NCBI GenBank assembly: GCA_011049465.1
Contig: DSBP01000159.1
Span: 1-7,696 of the forward strand
DNA from: a bacterium
GTDB lineage: Bacteria; Oederibacteriota; PGYV01; DSBP01
Reading direction: 5' to 3'
DNA length: 7,696 nt
The notes under the pieces are model-generated. The model had not been told where the DNA came from and did not search any database. It worked only from the letters and a program-made list of their open reading frames with translations. A program made the translations under genes and the position numbers. The stretch's first letter is position 1. Every line of letters starts with the position of its first letter. This document shows positions 1 to 5,682 of this stretch, one piece after another.

Positions 1-816
1 CAGCAGTATCTTCTCCAGCTTTTCCTTTGGGGTTCCGTAAACAATGCCTATGGAAAATACAACCCTGCGGTTAAACATCCTCTTGTAATTGCGGACCCTT
101 GAGTTGGTGAGGTCCGAATTGGAGAAGATCAGCTCTTCCCCGCCGAGGCTCCTTATCCTCGTTGTCTTAATCCCTATGTTCTCAACCGTTCCCATTGAAT
201 CGCCCACAATAATGAAATCACCGGTTTCAAAGGGCCTGTCAAAAAGAATCGACATGTACGAGAACAGGTCTCCAAGTATTGCCTGCGCGGCAAGCGCGAC
301 AGCAATGCCGCCTATCCCGAGGCCCGCGACTATCGTTGACACTTTGTATCCCAGATTGTCAAAAAGAAAGATTATTCCCACGACCCAGATGGCGGCCTTG
401 AGTATTATTGTCAGCCCCATAATGGTCTTTGCCTTTGCCGCGTCCTTTTCCCTGGTAAGCCAGAAGTTCTCAATTCCCTTTGACGCGAGCCCGGCCGTAA
501 ACCTTATCGCGAAAAAGGTAATAAAACCCAGCGCCGCGAGGTCAAGAAAACGCGCGAACCTCGGGCCCAGATCGAGACTTTTAAAGGCAAGATAAAACGC
601 AATAAAATATAGAATGGGCATTACAGCTTTTTCAGCCAGGGATACAGCAAGCGCAATCACGCCGTTCTCCTGTCCCTGAACCTTCTTTTTAATCCTTGAC
701 AGCAGCACCCTGTTGATAAACCATAATACCGTCATCCCGGAAGCAATAAAAACAAGGGCCGCGATATAAGCCTTTATTGTATTGTTAAATATAACTTTCC
801 CGAGAATCTCTTCCAA
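1..816 (-). CDS. MscS-family small-conductance mechanosensitive channel (C-terminal part cut by window edge)
   Basis: Membrane channel that opens under membrane tension to release solutes during hypo-osmotic shock (family knowledge). The frame is open from position 816 to the window edge, giving 272 residues. Hydrophobic segments lie at about 14-37, 57-78, 92-112 and 134-153, followed by the pore-lining helix at about 158-185, which carries the Gly/Ala-rich MscS signature GLGIGGIAVALAAQAILGDL (165-184). The beta domain follows, with RPFETGDFI (194-202), GTVENIG (209-215) and the conserved 'TTRIRS...FSNSDLTNSRVRNY' stretch (218-244). The alpha/beta C-terminal domain is missing because the window ends. 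I chose a TTG start at 816 because AGGAGG lies 6 nt upstream; the first in-frame ATG is 27 codons later and would remove most of the first membrane helix. It probably forms its own transcription unit. Which MscS subfamily it belongs to cannot be decided from this fragment. Confidence 0.93.
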   Translation of the reverse strand, partial: MEEILGKVIFNNTIKAYIAALVFIASGMTVLWFINRVLLSRIKKKVQGQENGVIALAVSLAEKAVMPILYFIAFYLAFKSLDLGPRFARFLDLAALGFITFFAIRFTAGLASKGIENFWLTREKDAAKAKTIMGLTIILKAAIWVVGIIFLFDNLGYKVSTIVAGLGIGGIAVALAAQAILGDLFSYMSILFDRPFETGDFIIVGDSMGTVENIGIKTTRIRSLGGEELIFSNSDLTNSRVRNYKRMFNRRVVFSIGIVYGTPKEKLEKILL

Positions 817-822
817 AACAAG

Positions 823-828
823 CCTCCT
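823..828 (-). promoter_or_regulatory. Ribosome binding site that decides the TTG start of the MscS gene
   Basis: AGGAGG, a full match to the anti-SD core, ends 6 nt before the TTG at 816. No ATG or GTG lies in frame at a suitable distance, so the TTG is the best-supported start. Confidence 0.8.
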
Positions 829-836
829 CGCGCCTT

Positions 837-862
837 TTTTAATGATAACCGTTTTAATGATA
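837..862 (-). repeat. Two direct copies of an 11-bp sequence over the MscS -10 and leader
   Basis: TATCATTAAAA occurs exactly at 862-852 and again at 847-837, with a period of 15 bp. The first copy contains the -10 hexamer and the second lies just downstream of the expected transcription start. It could be an operator pair, a duplicated -10, or a chance AT-rich duplication. Confidence 0.5.
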
Positions 863-885
863 TATCCTTTTAATCAAACGGTCAA
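857..885 (-). promoter_or_regulatory. Sigma70-type promoter of the MscS-family gene
   Basis: On the minus strand, TTGACC (885-880) is followed by a 17-nt spacer and TATCAT (862-857). Each hexamer matches consensus at 5 of 6 (TTGACA) and 4-5 of 6 (TATAAT) positions. Transcription would start near 850, leaving a leader of about 34 nt that contains the AGGAGG site. No competing gene lies between it and the start. Confidence 0.72.
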
Positions 886-917
886 TAGAAACCTTGGAAA
901 ACAATAAATACTGATAA

Positions 918-950
918 CAAATTTAAATTTGGAATTTTCAATTTGCAAGT
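918..950 (+). repeat. Left arm of a 33-bp imperfect inverted repeat flanking the ATPase gene
   Basis: Read on the plus strand this arm matches the reverse complement of 2494-2526 at 28 of 33 positions without gaps. The shared core TTTAAATTTGGAATTT (16 bp, 922-937) is identical in both arms. The arms are 1609 bp apart, outer edge to outer edge, and enclose only the ATPase gene with its promoter region. I see no target-site duplication just outside the arms. Confidence 0.75.
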
Positions 951-1134
951 TAGCACAAACAGCTGAAGACAAGACGTTTTGGGCGGTTCATCCTTCGGCT
1001 TCGCCGTTCTGCAGGCTTGTATTACCTTCTTCCTCGATTCATCCGCTTGTTTTCCCATCCGCCTTTTTCAACTGCAAAAAGAGTATCCCCGCCCGCCATG
1101 CGTTTATCAAGGCTTTTTTAAAAACATACCGGGC
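951..1134. other. Non-coding stretch inside the left inverted-repeat arm, downstream of the ATPase
   Basis: No credible gene is visible. A 58-codon minus-strand frame (1058-882) lacks a spaced SD and runs through the MscS -35, so I do not accept it. The 10-mer ATCCTTCGGC at 990-999 recurs in inverted orientation at 2431-2440, inside the opposite arm. No canonical hairpin plus T-run terminator follows the ATPase stop; a GGGCG/CGCCC hairpin (1141-1154) overlaps the last codons but has no T-run directly after it. Confidence 0.5.
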
Positions 1135-2337
1135 TTATTTGGGCGGAAGCGCCCTAAGCATCAACTTAAGCGGAGCGGCTGTGACGCCTTCCGTAAACCG
1201 CATTTTTTGGCCGTTAAATGAAACCAGATACATCTCAGCCGGCGGATTTTTGACTAAAATTCCCTTGAGCTTCCTCAGTCCTGAGGCCATGTCCGGCTTT
1301 ATTCCGGCAGATGCCTTGAACTCGGCTAAAACCGGCCCTTCCCGTGTCTCAAGGAGCAGGTCAACCTCAAGCCCGTTTCCGTCCCTGTAATAATACATTG
1401 ACGGCCTTGTGCCGCGGTTTATCCTGTCCTTCATCACTTCCATAACGCAGTGGTTTTCGAATATCTGCCCGAACATGGGGCTTTTTCTTACCCGCTCTCC
1501 GCTGTCCAGCCCGTTTAAATGGCACAGCAGCCCCGTATCCGTAAAATATACCTTCGGGCTTTTTAACAGCCTCTTACCTGTATTCGCGTGCCACGGACGC
1601 AGAAGGATGATAATACCTCCCGCTTCGAGCACGGATATCCAGCTTTTTATCGTATTTACGGATACACCGAGCGGAGCCGCTATTCCGCTTAAATTCAGAA
1701 TCTGGCCTGCCCGCGAAGCAAGTATTTTCACAAATGTCCTGAAATCCGAGACGCTGCCGATGTTATAGAGCGATCTCACATACTTTTCAACATAAAGATT
1801 CACATAACTTTCGTACCAGTCAGGCGGCACCACGCTTTTGTCCAGAGCCGGCCTGGGATAGGCGCCGCGCCTGCAGAAAAACATAAACTCATCAACAGGG
1901 TTATCCCTGTACAGTTTTGCGGCTTCAACAGACGAAAACTGAAGCATGCTGATTGTTCCCGCCCTTCCCGCCAGAGACTCAGAGACGCCCTTCATAAGAG
2001 AAAACTGCTGGGAACCCGTAAGAAAAAACACACCCTTTTTATCCGGGGCCTCATCAGCTTCAATTTTCACTTGCGGCAATATTTCGGGCACATACTGTAT
2101 TTCATCTATTATCGCGGGTTTTTTCAGGTTTTTAACAAAAAAAACAGGGTCGTCTTCAGCCATTTTTCTGGTTGTAAGGTCGTCAAAACTGGCGTAGGAG
2201 CACTTACCCGAGTACATGTGTTTCAACATTGTGGTTTTCCCCGACTGCCTGGGCCCTGTTAACACAACCACCGGAAACTGCGCCGAATAGGACTTAACCA
2301 CGCTCTCAATATGCCGTTTAATGTATTTTTGTTTCAT
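1135..2337 (-). CDS. AAA-superfamily ATPase with C-terminal DUF4143 / PD-(D/E)XK-like domain
   Basis: 400 residues if started at the ATG at 2337. The N-terminal AAA_14-type domain has Walker A GPRQSGKTT (28-36), Walker B AIIDE (75-79), a sensor-like LTGSQ (106-110) and SLAGRA (121-126), all typical of this family. A helix-turn-helix-like segment follows (about 209-246, 'LSGIAAPLGVSVNTIKSWI'). The DUF4143 part has YFTDTGLLCHL (264-274) and then a restriction-endonuclease-like pattern: E294, D326 in GLEVDLLLE, and E339-x-K341 in LAEFKAS, so the nuclease-fold core appears intact. Cellular function is unknown for most of the family, and such genes often occur as many paralogs per genome. An in-frame extension to a GTG at 2490 exists but crosses the promoter and palindromes, so I reject it. 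There is no SD before the ATG, unlike the neighbours, and the mRNA is probably leaderless. The gene stands alone. Confidence 0.88.
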   Translation of the reverse strand: MKQKYIKRHIESVVKSYSAQFPVVVLTGPRQSGKTTMLKHMYSGKCSYASFDDLTTRKMAEDDPVFFVKNLKKPAIIDEIQYVPEILPQVKIEADEAPDKKGVFFLTGSQQFSLMKGVSESLAGRAGTISMLQFSSVEAAKLYRDNPVDEFMFFCRRGAYPRPALDKSVVPPDWYESYVNLYVEKYVRSLYNIGSVSDFRTFVKILASRAGQILNLSGIAAPLGVSVNTIKSWISVLEAGGIIILLRPWHANTGKRLLKSPKVYFTDTGLLCHLNGLDSGERVRKSPMFGQIFENHCVMEVMKDRINRGTRPSMYYYRDGNGLEVDLLLETREGPVLAEFKASAGIKPDMASGLRKLKGILVKNPPAEMYLVSFNGQKMRFTEGVTAAPLKLMLRALPPK

Positions 2338-2343
2338 GAATGA

Positions 2344-2372
2344 ATAATAGCAGGCAATTCCAGGTTTGTCAA
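2344..2372 (-). promoter_or_regulatory. Near-consensus sigma70 promoter predicted to give a leaderless ATPase mRNA
   Basis: Minus strand: perfect -35 TTGACA (2372-2367), exactly 17 nt of spacer, then -10 TATTAT (2349-2344), then six bases and the ATG at 2337. With usual spacing, transcription begins at or within a base or two of the A of the ATG. No SD-like sequence precedes the ATG. The fit also fixes the start codon, since the longer frame would begin upstream of the promoter. Confidence 0.82.
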
Positions 2373-2405
2373 CTGCAGATTTGCAGTGGTACTGCAAATT
2401 TGCAG
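2373..2405. promoter_or_regulatory. Tandem 14-bp palindromic operator-like sites upstream of the ATPase promoter
   Basis: CTGCAAATTTGCAG (2392-2405) is a perfect palindrome. CTGCAGATTTGCAG (2373-2386) differs from it by one base. The two centres are 19 bp apart and the nearer site abuts the -35. Taking +1 as the A of the ATG, the centres fall at about -42.5 and -61.5, positions typical of activator sites, although repressors can also bind there. The protein that binds is unknown; the ATPase's own helix-turn-helix segment is one candidate. Confidence 0.68.
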
Positions 2406-2493
2406 GACTTAATCGTTCAGGGTTTTGCTTGCCGAAGGATAGCCTCGCGCTGTTTACAATTTCCATCGCCTGCGCCCGTCCCCTGCTCACTTC

Positions 2494-2526
2494 ACTTCAA
2501 AATTACAAATTCCAAATTTAAACTTG
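2494..2526 (-). repeat. Right arm of the 33-bp imperfect inverted repeat flanking the ATPase gene
   Basis: Its reverse complement matches 918-950 at 28 of 33 positions, including the identical 16-bp core (2507-2522). The arm begins only 2 nt after the stop codon of the surface-protein gene (TAA, 2531-2529). The 88 nt between it and the palindromes (2406-2493) hold no gene, but include the inverted copy of the 10-mer seen at 990-999. Confidence 0.75.
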
Positions 2527-2528
2527 CC

Positions 2529-3869
2529 TTACCTCACGCACGTAACCTTGTCCGTTACCCTCGCGTTTTCGCCGTAAACAGTCGAGGCGAAAATAATATA
2601 TATGTACACCCCTGACGCAACCCTCTTCCCTGTCCTGTTCAGCGAATCCCAGTAAAACCTGTTATACCCCTTTTCCCCCTGTATATCCGTAACCTCCCTC
2701 ACGACCTCGCCTGAGACCGTAAATATCTTGACCCTTATATTGGCGTCACGGGAGAGCCAGAAGACAACATCAGTGTCATTCTGAAAGGGGTTCGGGAACG
2801 GGCCCTCGTGCGCCATTATGAACGGAATGAGAGTGGCTGTCGGGGTCGGCGTCATTGTTTTTGTCGCCGTATTTGTATGGGTATTTGTAATTGTCTGTGT
2901 CGGCGTTACGGTATATGTCATTGAATTTGTCGGCGTTGCCGTATGTGTCCTTGTTATCGTGTGCGTGTATGGAGGGGTATCTGTCGGCGTGGCTGTCACG
3001 GTGGGGGTAGCAGTAAAGGTACTTGTCCGCGTCAATGTAATCGTAGGCGTGCAGGTGTTAGTGGGCGTTACGGTCGCCGTAGGTGTATGTATGTCTGTCA
3101 CGGGCGTTTCCACAGCCTCTTCCCTGCCCCTGAAAGAGGCAAGCAGCGCTCCAGAGTCAAGGGAATAATCGCCAACATCCGATATTACTATCTGCATTTT
3201 ATTTCCCGTGCTGCCCGGGACAACACCTACGCTTGTGTTTAAAAGCGACGTTGACCCATTATATTCCATGCCGTTTTCGGGCGGTGTTTTTACGTTTCCG
3301 GAGGAGAAAAAAGGCCCGTTAATTGTAATCGACGCGCCAAACTCATCAAAGACAACCTGGCTGTCGTTTATGAAGACCCCAAAGACGTCATTAAATATTG
3401 ACCCCACATACTCAGGATATTCTTCAGTTCCGAATATGAAGTCAAACGACACAGAATTAACCCACGGCGCGACATCAAAATAGAGCGTCATTATTATGGT
3501 ATCATAGGCCAAAACCTCTGCTCCTGCAATCTGGTTTACAAGCGGGTTGCTGTGCTGGCCAATACCCAGGTCTGTTGAGATTCCGGGAGAATCGTTCGGC
3601 GGCAGGGCGTTTTGAATGGCGCCTGTCGCTATTATAATGCCGTCCGCTATGCCGAACGGGCCGCCATAAAAATATCCGCTTGCATCGGCAAGACTGGAAT
3701 AATTGATTGTCGCGGAAGTTATTGTTATTCCCGTACCGGGCACAGTAAACCTGGCCGCAAGGTTCTCCCCGTTTATTTCAGGCGAAACAGTCAAAGCGGC
3801 AGTCAACGCTGCCGCATGTACGGCTGTAATCAACACGGTAAAACATAATATTTTACAAAGCGTTTTCAT
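2529..3869 (-). CDS. Secreted surface protein: choice-of-anchor L domain, Thr/Pro-rich stalk, FlgD-like C-terminal domain
   Basis: 446 residues. A Sec signal peptide is visible at 1-19 (MKTLCKILCF..., ending AVHA). A choice-of-anchor L-type extracellular domain spans about 25-245, with its hallmark FDFIFGTEEYPEYV (142-155) and NDVFGVFIND (160-169). A low-complexity Thr/Pro stalk spans about 255-347. The C-terminal region (about 354-446) has the pattern FPNPF, V-K-I-F-T-V-S-G-E-V-V, FYWDSLNRTGKRVASGVY and a final basic VTDKVTCVR, as in FlgD-like Ig or type IX-like secretion/anchoring tails. Likely an adhesin or surface-layer component; ligand unknown. Start: the ATG at 3869 begins a clean signal peptide and has AAGGGA 4-5 nt upstream. 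A longer in-frame TTG at 3914 would put 15 extra residues, including charged ones, before the signal peptide. No terminator hairpin follows the stop. Confidence 0.85.
   Translation of the reverse strand: MKTLCKILCFTVLITAVHAAALTAALTVSPEINGENLAARFTVPGTGITITSATINYSSLADASGYFYGGPFGIADGIIIATGAIQNALPPNDSPGISTDLGIGQHSNPLVNQIAGAEVLAYDTIIMTLYFDVAPWVNSVSFDFIFGTEEYPEYVGSIFNDVFGVFINDSQVVFDEFGASITINGPFFSSGNVKTPPENGMEYNGSTSLLNTSVGVVPGSTGNKMQIVISDVGDYSLDSGALLASFRGREEAVETPVTDIHTPTATVTPTNTCTPTITLTRTSTFTATPTVTATPTDTPPYTHTITRTHTATPTNSMTYTVTPTQTITNTHTNTATKTMTPTPTATLIPFIMAHEGPFPNPFQNDTDVVFWLSRDANIRVKIFTVSGEVVREVTDIQGEKGYNRFYWDSLNRTGKRVASGVYIYIIFASTVYGENARVTDKVTCVR
2829..3107 (-). repeat. Coding low-complexity tract for the Thr/Pro stalk
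   Basis: About 93 codons dominated by Thr and Pro in TPT, TNT, THT and TAT units. The DNA shows many short imperfect repeats (GTCGGCGT-type on the plus strand), so the tract is prone to length change by slippage. It creates a spurious Val-rich open frame on the plus strand (2818-3168). Confidence 0.8.
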
Positions 3870-3931
3870 CTTTTCCCTTATAAATAAGCCATATTCTTTA
3901 GACACCTCCGGCAAAAAAAGGTTCCGTACAT

Positions 3932-3937
3932 ATTATA
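3932..3937 (-). promoter_or_regulatory. Candidate -10 element for the surface-protein gene
   Basis: A perfect TATAAT (3937-3932) lies 62 nt upstream of the ATG. The sequence 17 nt further upstream, TGGTTT, is a poor -35 match, and there is no extended TG motif, so an activator may be required or this may be chance. Confidence 0.42.
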
Positions 3938-3975
3938 CCCCAGCCTCCCGGAAAAAACCAGTATCCATATCCCAT

Positions 3976-4016
3976 TTAAAAACTATTCCTGATTCCTATT
4001 CATATTTCTATTAAAA
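3976..4016 (-). repeat. Diverged direct repeat, copy A (41 bp)
   Basis: On the minus strand it starts TTTTAATA and ends AGGAATAGTTTTTAA. Copy B (4129-4101) has the same ends with one base change but lacks about 12 internal bases. Copy A also contains two internal GGAAT units. Confidence 0.5.
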
Positions 4017-4100
4017 TTGCACCTGATGGGCTTTAGGCTTTAAGCAGGAATACGAATCATGGATTACAAATTTTTTTTAGTCATAACCCTACAATATACA

Positions 4101-4129
4101 TTAAGAACTATTCCTTATTCTTATTAAAA
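4101..4129 (-). repeat. Diverged direct repeat, copy B (29 bp)
   Basis: On the minus strand: TTTTAATAAGAA followed by TAAGGAATAGTTCTTAA, the shorter partner of the 41-bp copy at 3976-4016. The 10-bp ACTATTCC-containing core (AACTATTCCT on the plus strand) is identical in both. Confidence 0.5.
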
Positions 4130-4222
4130 CCCTCCGAAATACCAAAACCCGGGCAGGGACACAGCAAGAAAACGCACTTTGTCATAACTTTAAAATTTCA
4201 TGTTAGGGTCTTCATTTTTTTC

Positions 4223-4672
4223 TCACCACACCGCGCTTATCTCCAGCTTTCCTTTTGGCGAGTATGAAAAATTAAACCCGTCGGGAAAGACTTCCCTGAT
4301 AAAAAAGATATCCGCTATTGTGTAAGTGATGAAACAGGCCGCGAGCACCCCTGTAATTGCTGCGGCGGCATTTTTTTCTTCCAGCTTGTTTTTCATGGAG
4401 AACAAAATCCTGTAATTCTCCGGGGTCGTGCCGTTTATTTCCTTATACTTTGCCTCGTATTCGCGCGCGTAATTATGGCTGTCTATGGCAAGCGCCGCCG
4501 CGGCGCCCGTCAGCGCAGCATCAAGCCCAAGCAGCACCCATTTGGGCGCATTGTCCGTGTTTGGTTTGTGCTCTTCAAGATGCGCCCTGCCTTCCCATGC
4601 GTCCATTGCCGCGGCGGAAAACAGCAGGATGACGGCAGCCGCTGCAGCGCGCGCTATTTTAAAACGCCTCAC
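4223..4672 (-). CDS. Small membrane protein of unknown function, last gene of the operon
   Basis: I do not recognise the family. From the GTG at 4672 it has 149 residues: a basic n-region (RRFKIAR) and an Ala-rich hydrophobic stretch (8-24) that reads as a signal peptide or anchor, a hydrophobic helix at about 44-63, a charged, Tyr-rich middle (66-100, 'NYAREYEAKYKE'), a second helix at about 103-123, and a short tail ending in Trp. This predicts a helical hairpin in the membrane with the charged loop on one side. Start choice is uncertain: the GTG at 4672 is 1 nt after the UbiA-family stop with GGG 7 nt upstream; a TTG at 4684 would overlap that gene by 11 nt and has AAGG 4 nt upstream. Translational coupling to the upstream gene is likely either way. 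Confidence 0.72.
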   Translation of the reverse strand: MRRFKIARAAAAAVILLFSAAAMDAWEGRAHLEEHKPNTDNAPKWVLLGLDAALTGAAAALAIDSHNYAREYEAKYKEINGTTPENYRILFSMKNKLEEKNAAAAITGVLAACFITYTIADIFFIREVFPDGFNFSYSPKGKLEISAVW

Positions 4673-4673
4673 A

Positions 4674-5678
4674 TTAAAACCCAAAAAACCTTTTTGTAAC
4701 CGCGCCTATTATGAGCCCGGTTATGAAGAGCCCTCCCGCGAGTTTGTTAAACCAGAATGCCCACACAACATACCACAGGGGCCATATATTGGGAAAACCC
4801 TCAGGCGGCTTTTCAGGCCTTTCCGCGGAGAGCACTCCGAGAAACACCCTGAACCGCCTTGCTGCGAAAAAGCATATAAGCGCGAAGGGCGTTATGGCCC
4901 TGAAGAACACAAGCAGCGCGACAGTAATAAAGAAGAGCGCTGACACAACTTTTGTGAAAGCAACAGCCCTTTCTTTTCCAAGCACAACAGGAAGCGTCTT
5001 TACGCCTTTTTCCTTATCTTTGTCAAACTTGTCAAGATGTTTGCCGAGCAGGACGTTCATCACCACAAGCCCGTAAGGTATTGATGCCAGCCAGACAAAA
5101 AGCGGGGCGCTCTCAGCCATTACATAATATGTTCCGGCGGTAATCATGGGCCCCCAGATGAGGAATATCGCGAATTCCCCGGCGCCCCTGTATTTAAGCT
5201 TTAGGGGCGGCGCCACGTAAAAGACGCTGAGCAGAAAACCGGCGAGCGCGAGCGCGATTACCGGCCAGCCCGTGTTTACAAACAGATAAACCGCTATGCC
5301 GAGTTCAATAATGCCGAATATAAAAAAGGCCGCAAGCAGCCCTTTTTCCGTGATGAGCCCCGATATAATGGGATGGGGCGAGTATTGCGTCCTGTGGTAA
5401 TCCGGCGTGTCTGTCCCGAGCTTGTAATCAAAATAGTCATTGATAAGGTTGTTTGACGCGTGCGCCAGGATAAGCGCGGCAAGCACAAGCGCCGCGTAAA
5501 ACGGCTTAAAATAACCCTCTCCCGCGGCCAGTATTACCCCTATGAGCACGGACGTTATTGTCATGCTGAATACGGCAGCGCGCGTAATAACCAGCCACTT
5601 GCCGATAAAATCCATTTTGGCTCCCTCCGGTATGTTGCCTGTGTCTAAAGCCGCTTTCCAGTTTTTTAACAGCCCCAT
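4674..5678 (-). CDS. UbiA/MenA-family prenyltransferase
   Basis: Integral membrane enzyme that attaches a polyprenyl chain from its diphosphate to an aromatic or other acceptor (family knowledge). 334 residues with about eight or nine hydrophobic helices. The first Asp-rich motif is NNLINDYFDYKLGTD (76-90) and the second is in HLDKFDKDKEKGVKTLPVVLG (D216, D219, D221, then K227-T-L). Both bind Mg2+-diphosphate in this family, so the active site looks complete. The 'NDYFDYKxGTD' and 'KTLPVVLG' forms are closer to MenA-like naphthoate prenyltransferases than to heme O synthase, but the acceptor cannot be fixed from sequence alone. A soluble stretch at about 280-298 (SAERPEKPPEGFPN) is a long loop before the last helices. 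ATG start with GAGG 7 nt upstream; that SD overlaps the stop of the preceding gene, only 4 nt away, suggesting coupled translation. Confidence 0.88.
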   Translation of the reverse strand: MGLLKNWKAALDTGNIPEGAKMDFIGKWLVITRAAVFSMTITSVLIGVILAAGEGYFKPFYAALVLAALILAHASNNLINDYFDYKLGTDTPDYHRTQYSPHPIISGLITEKGLLAAFFIFGIIELGIAVYLFVNTGWPVIALALAGFLLSVFYVAPPLKLKYRGAGEFAIFLIWGPMITAGTYYVMAESAPLFVWLASIPYGLVVMNVLLGKHLDKFDKDKEKGVKTLPVVLGKERAVAFTKVVSALFFITVALLVFFRAITPFALICFFAARRFRVFLGVLSAERPEKPPEGFPNIWPLWYVVWAFWFNKLAGGLFITGLIIGAVTKRFFGF

Positions 5679-5682
5679 TCCT

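Larger units (their letters stand above)
3870..4222. other. 353-bp intergenic region upstream of the surface-protein gene
   Basis: No credible gene on either strand. It holds the leader and -10 of the surface-protein gene, a diverged direct repeat (3976-4016 and 4101-4129), and AT-rich sequence. No hairpin plus T-run terminator is visible for the operon that ends at 4223. Confidence 0.6.

Noticed and set aside
882..1058. 58-codon minus-strand frame between the ATPase and the MscS gene
   Set aside because: No properly spaced SD, no recognisable sequence, and it runs through the left repeat arm and ends in the MscS -35.
1141..1154. GGGCG-GAAG-CGCCC hairpin as an ATPase terminator
   Set aside because: It lies in the last codons and is followed by AAATAAG rather than a T-run; the nearest short T-run is over 10 nt further on.
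929..1390. Plus-strand open frame overlapping the 3' end of the ATPase
   Set aside because: It is antisense to conserved DUF4143 residues and starts inside the left inverted repeat; no SD or recognisable domain.
2338..2490. 51-residue N-terminal extension of the ATPase to a GTG at 2490
   Set aside because: It would translate through the -35, -10 and both palindromes, and family proteins normally begin shortly before the Walker A motif, as they do from the ATG at 2337.
2829..3107. Repetitive tract considered as a CRISPR or satellite array
   Set aside because: Units are short and irregular, have no constant spacers, and keep an open frame encoding a Thr/Pro stalk.
2818..3168. Val-rich open frame on the plus strand
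   Set aside because: It is the antisense image of the Thr/Pro codons of the surface protein and has repeat-driven composition.
3870..3914. 15-residue extension of the surface protein to a TTG at 3914
   Set aside because: It places charged residues before a clear signal peptide, and the TTG has no SD; the ATG at 3869 has one.
4485..4943. Plus-strand open frame across the unknown membrane protein and the prenyltransferase
   Set aside because: Antisense shadow of two better-supported genes; composition is unlike a protein and no SD is present.
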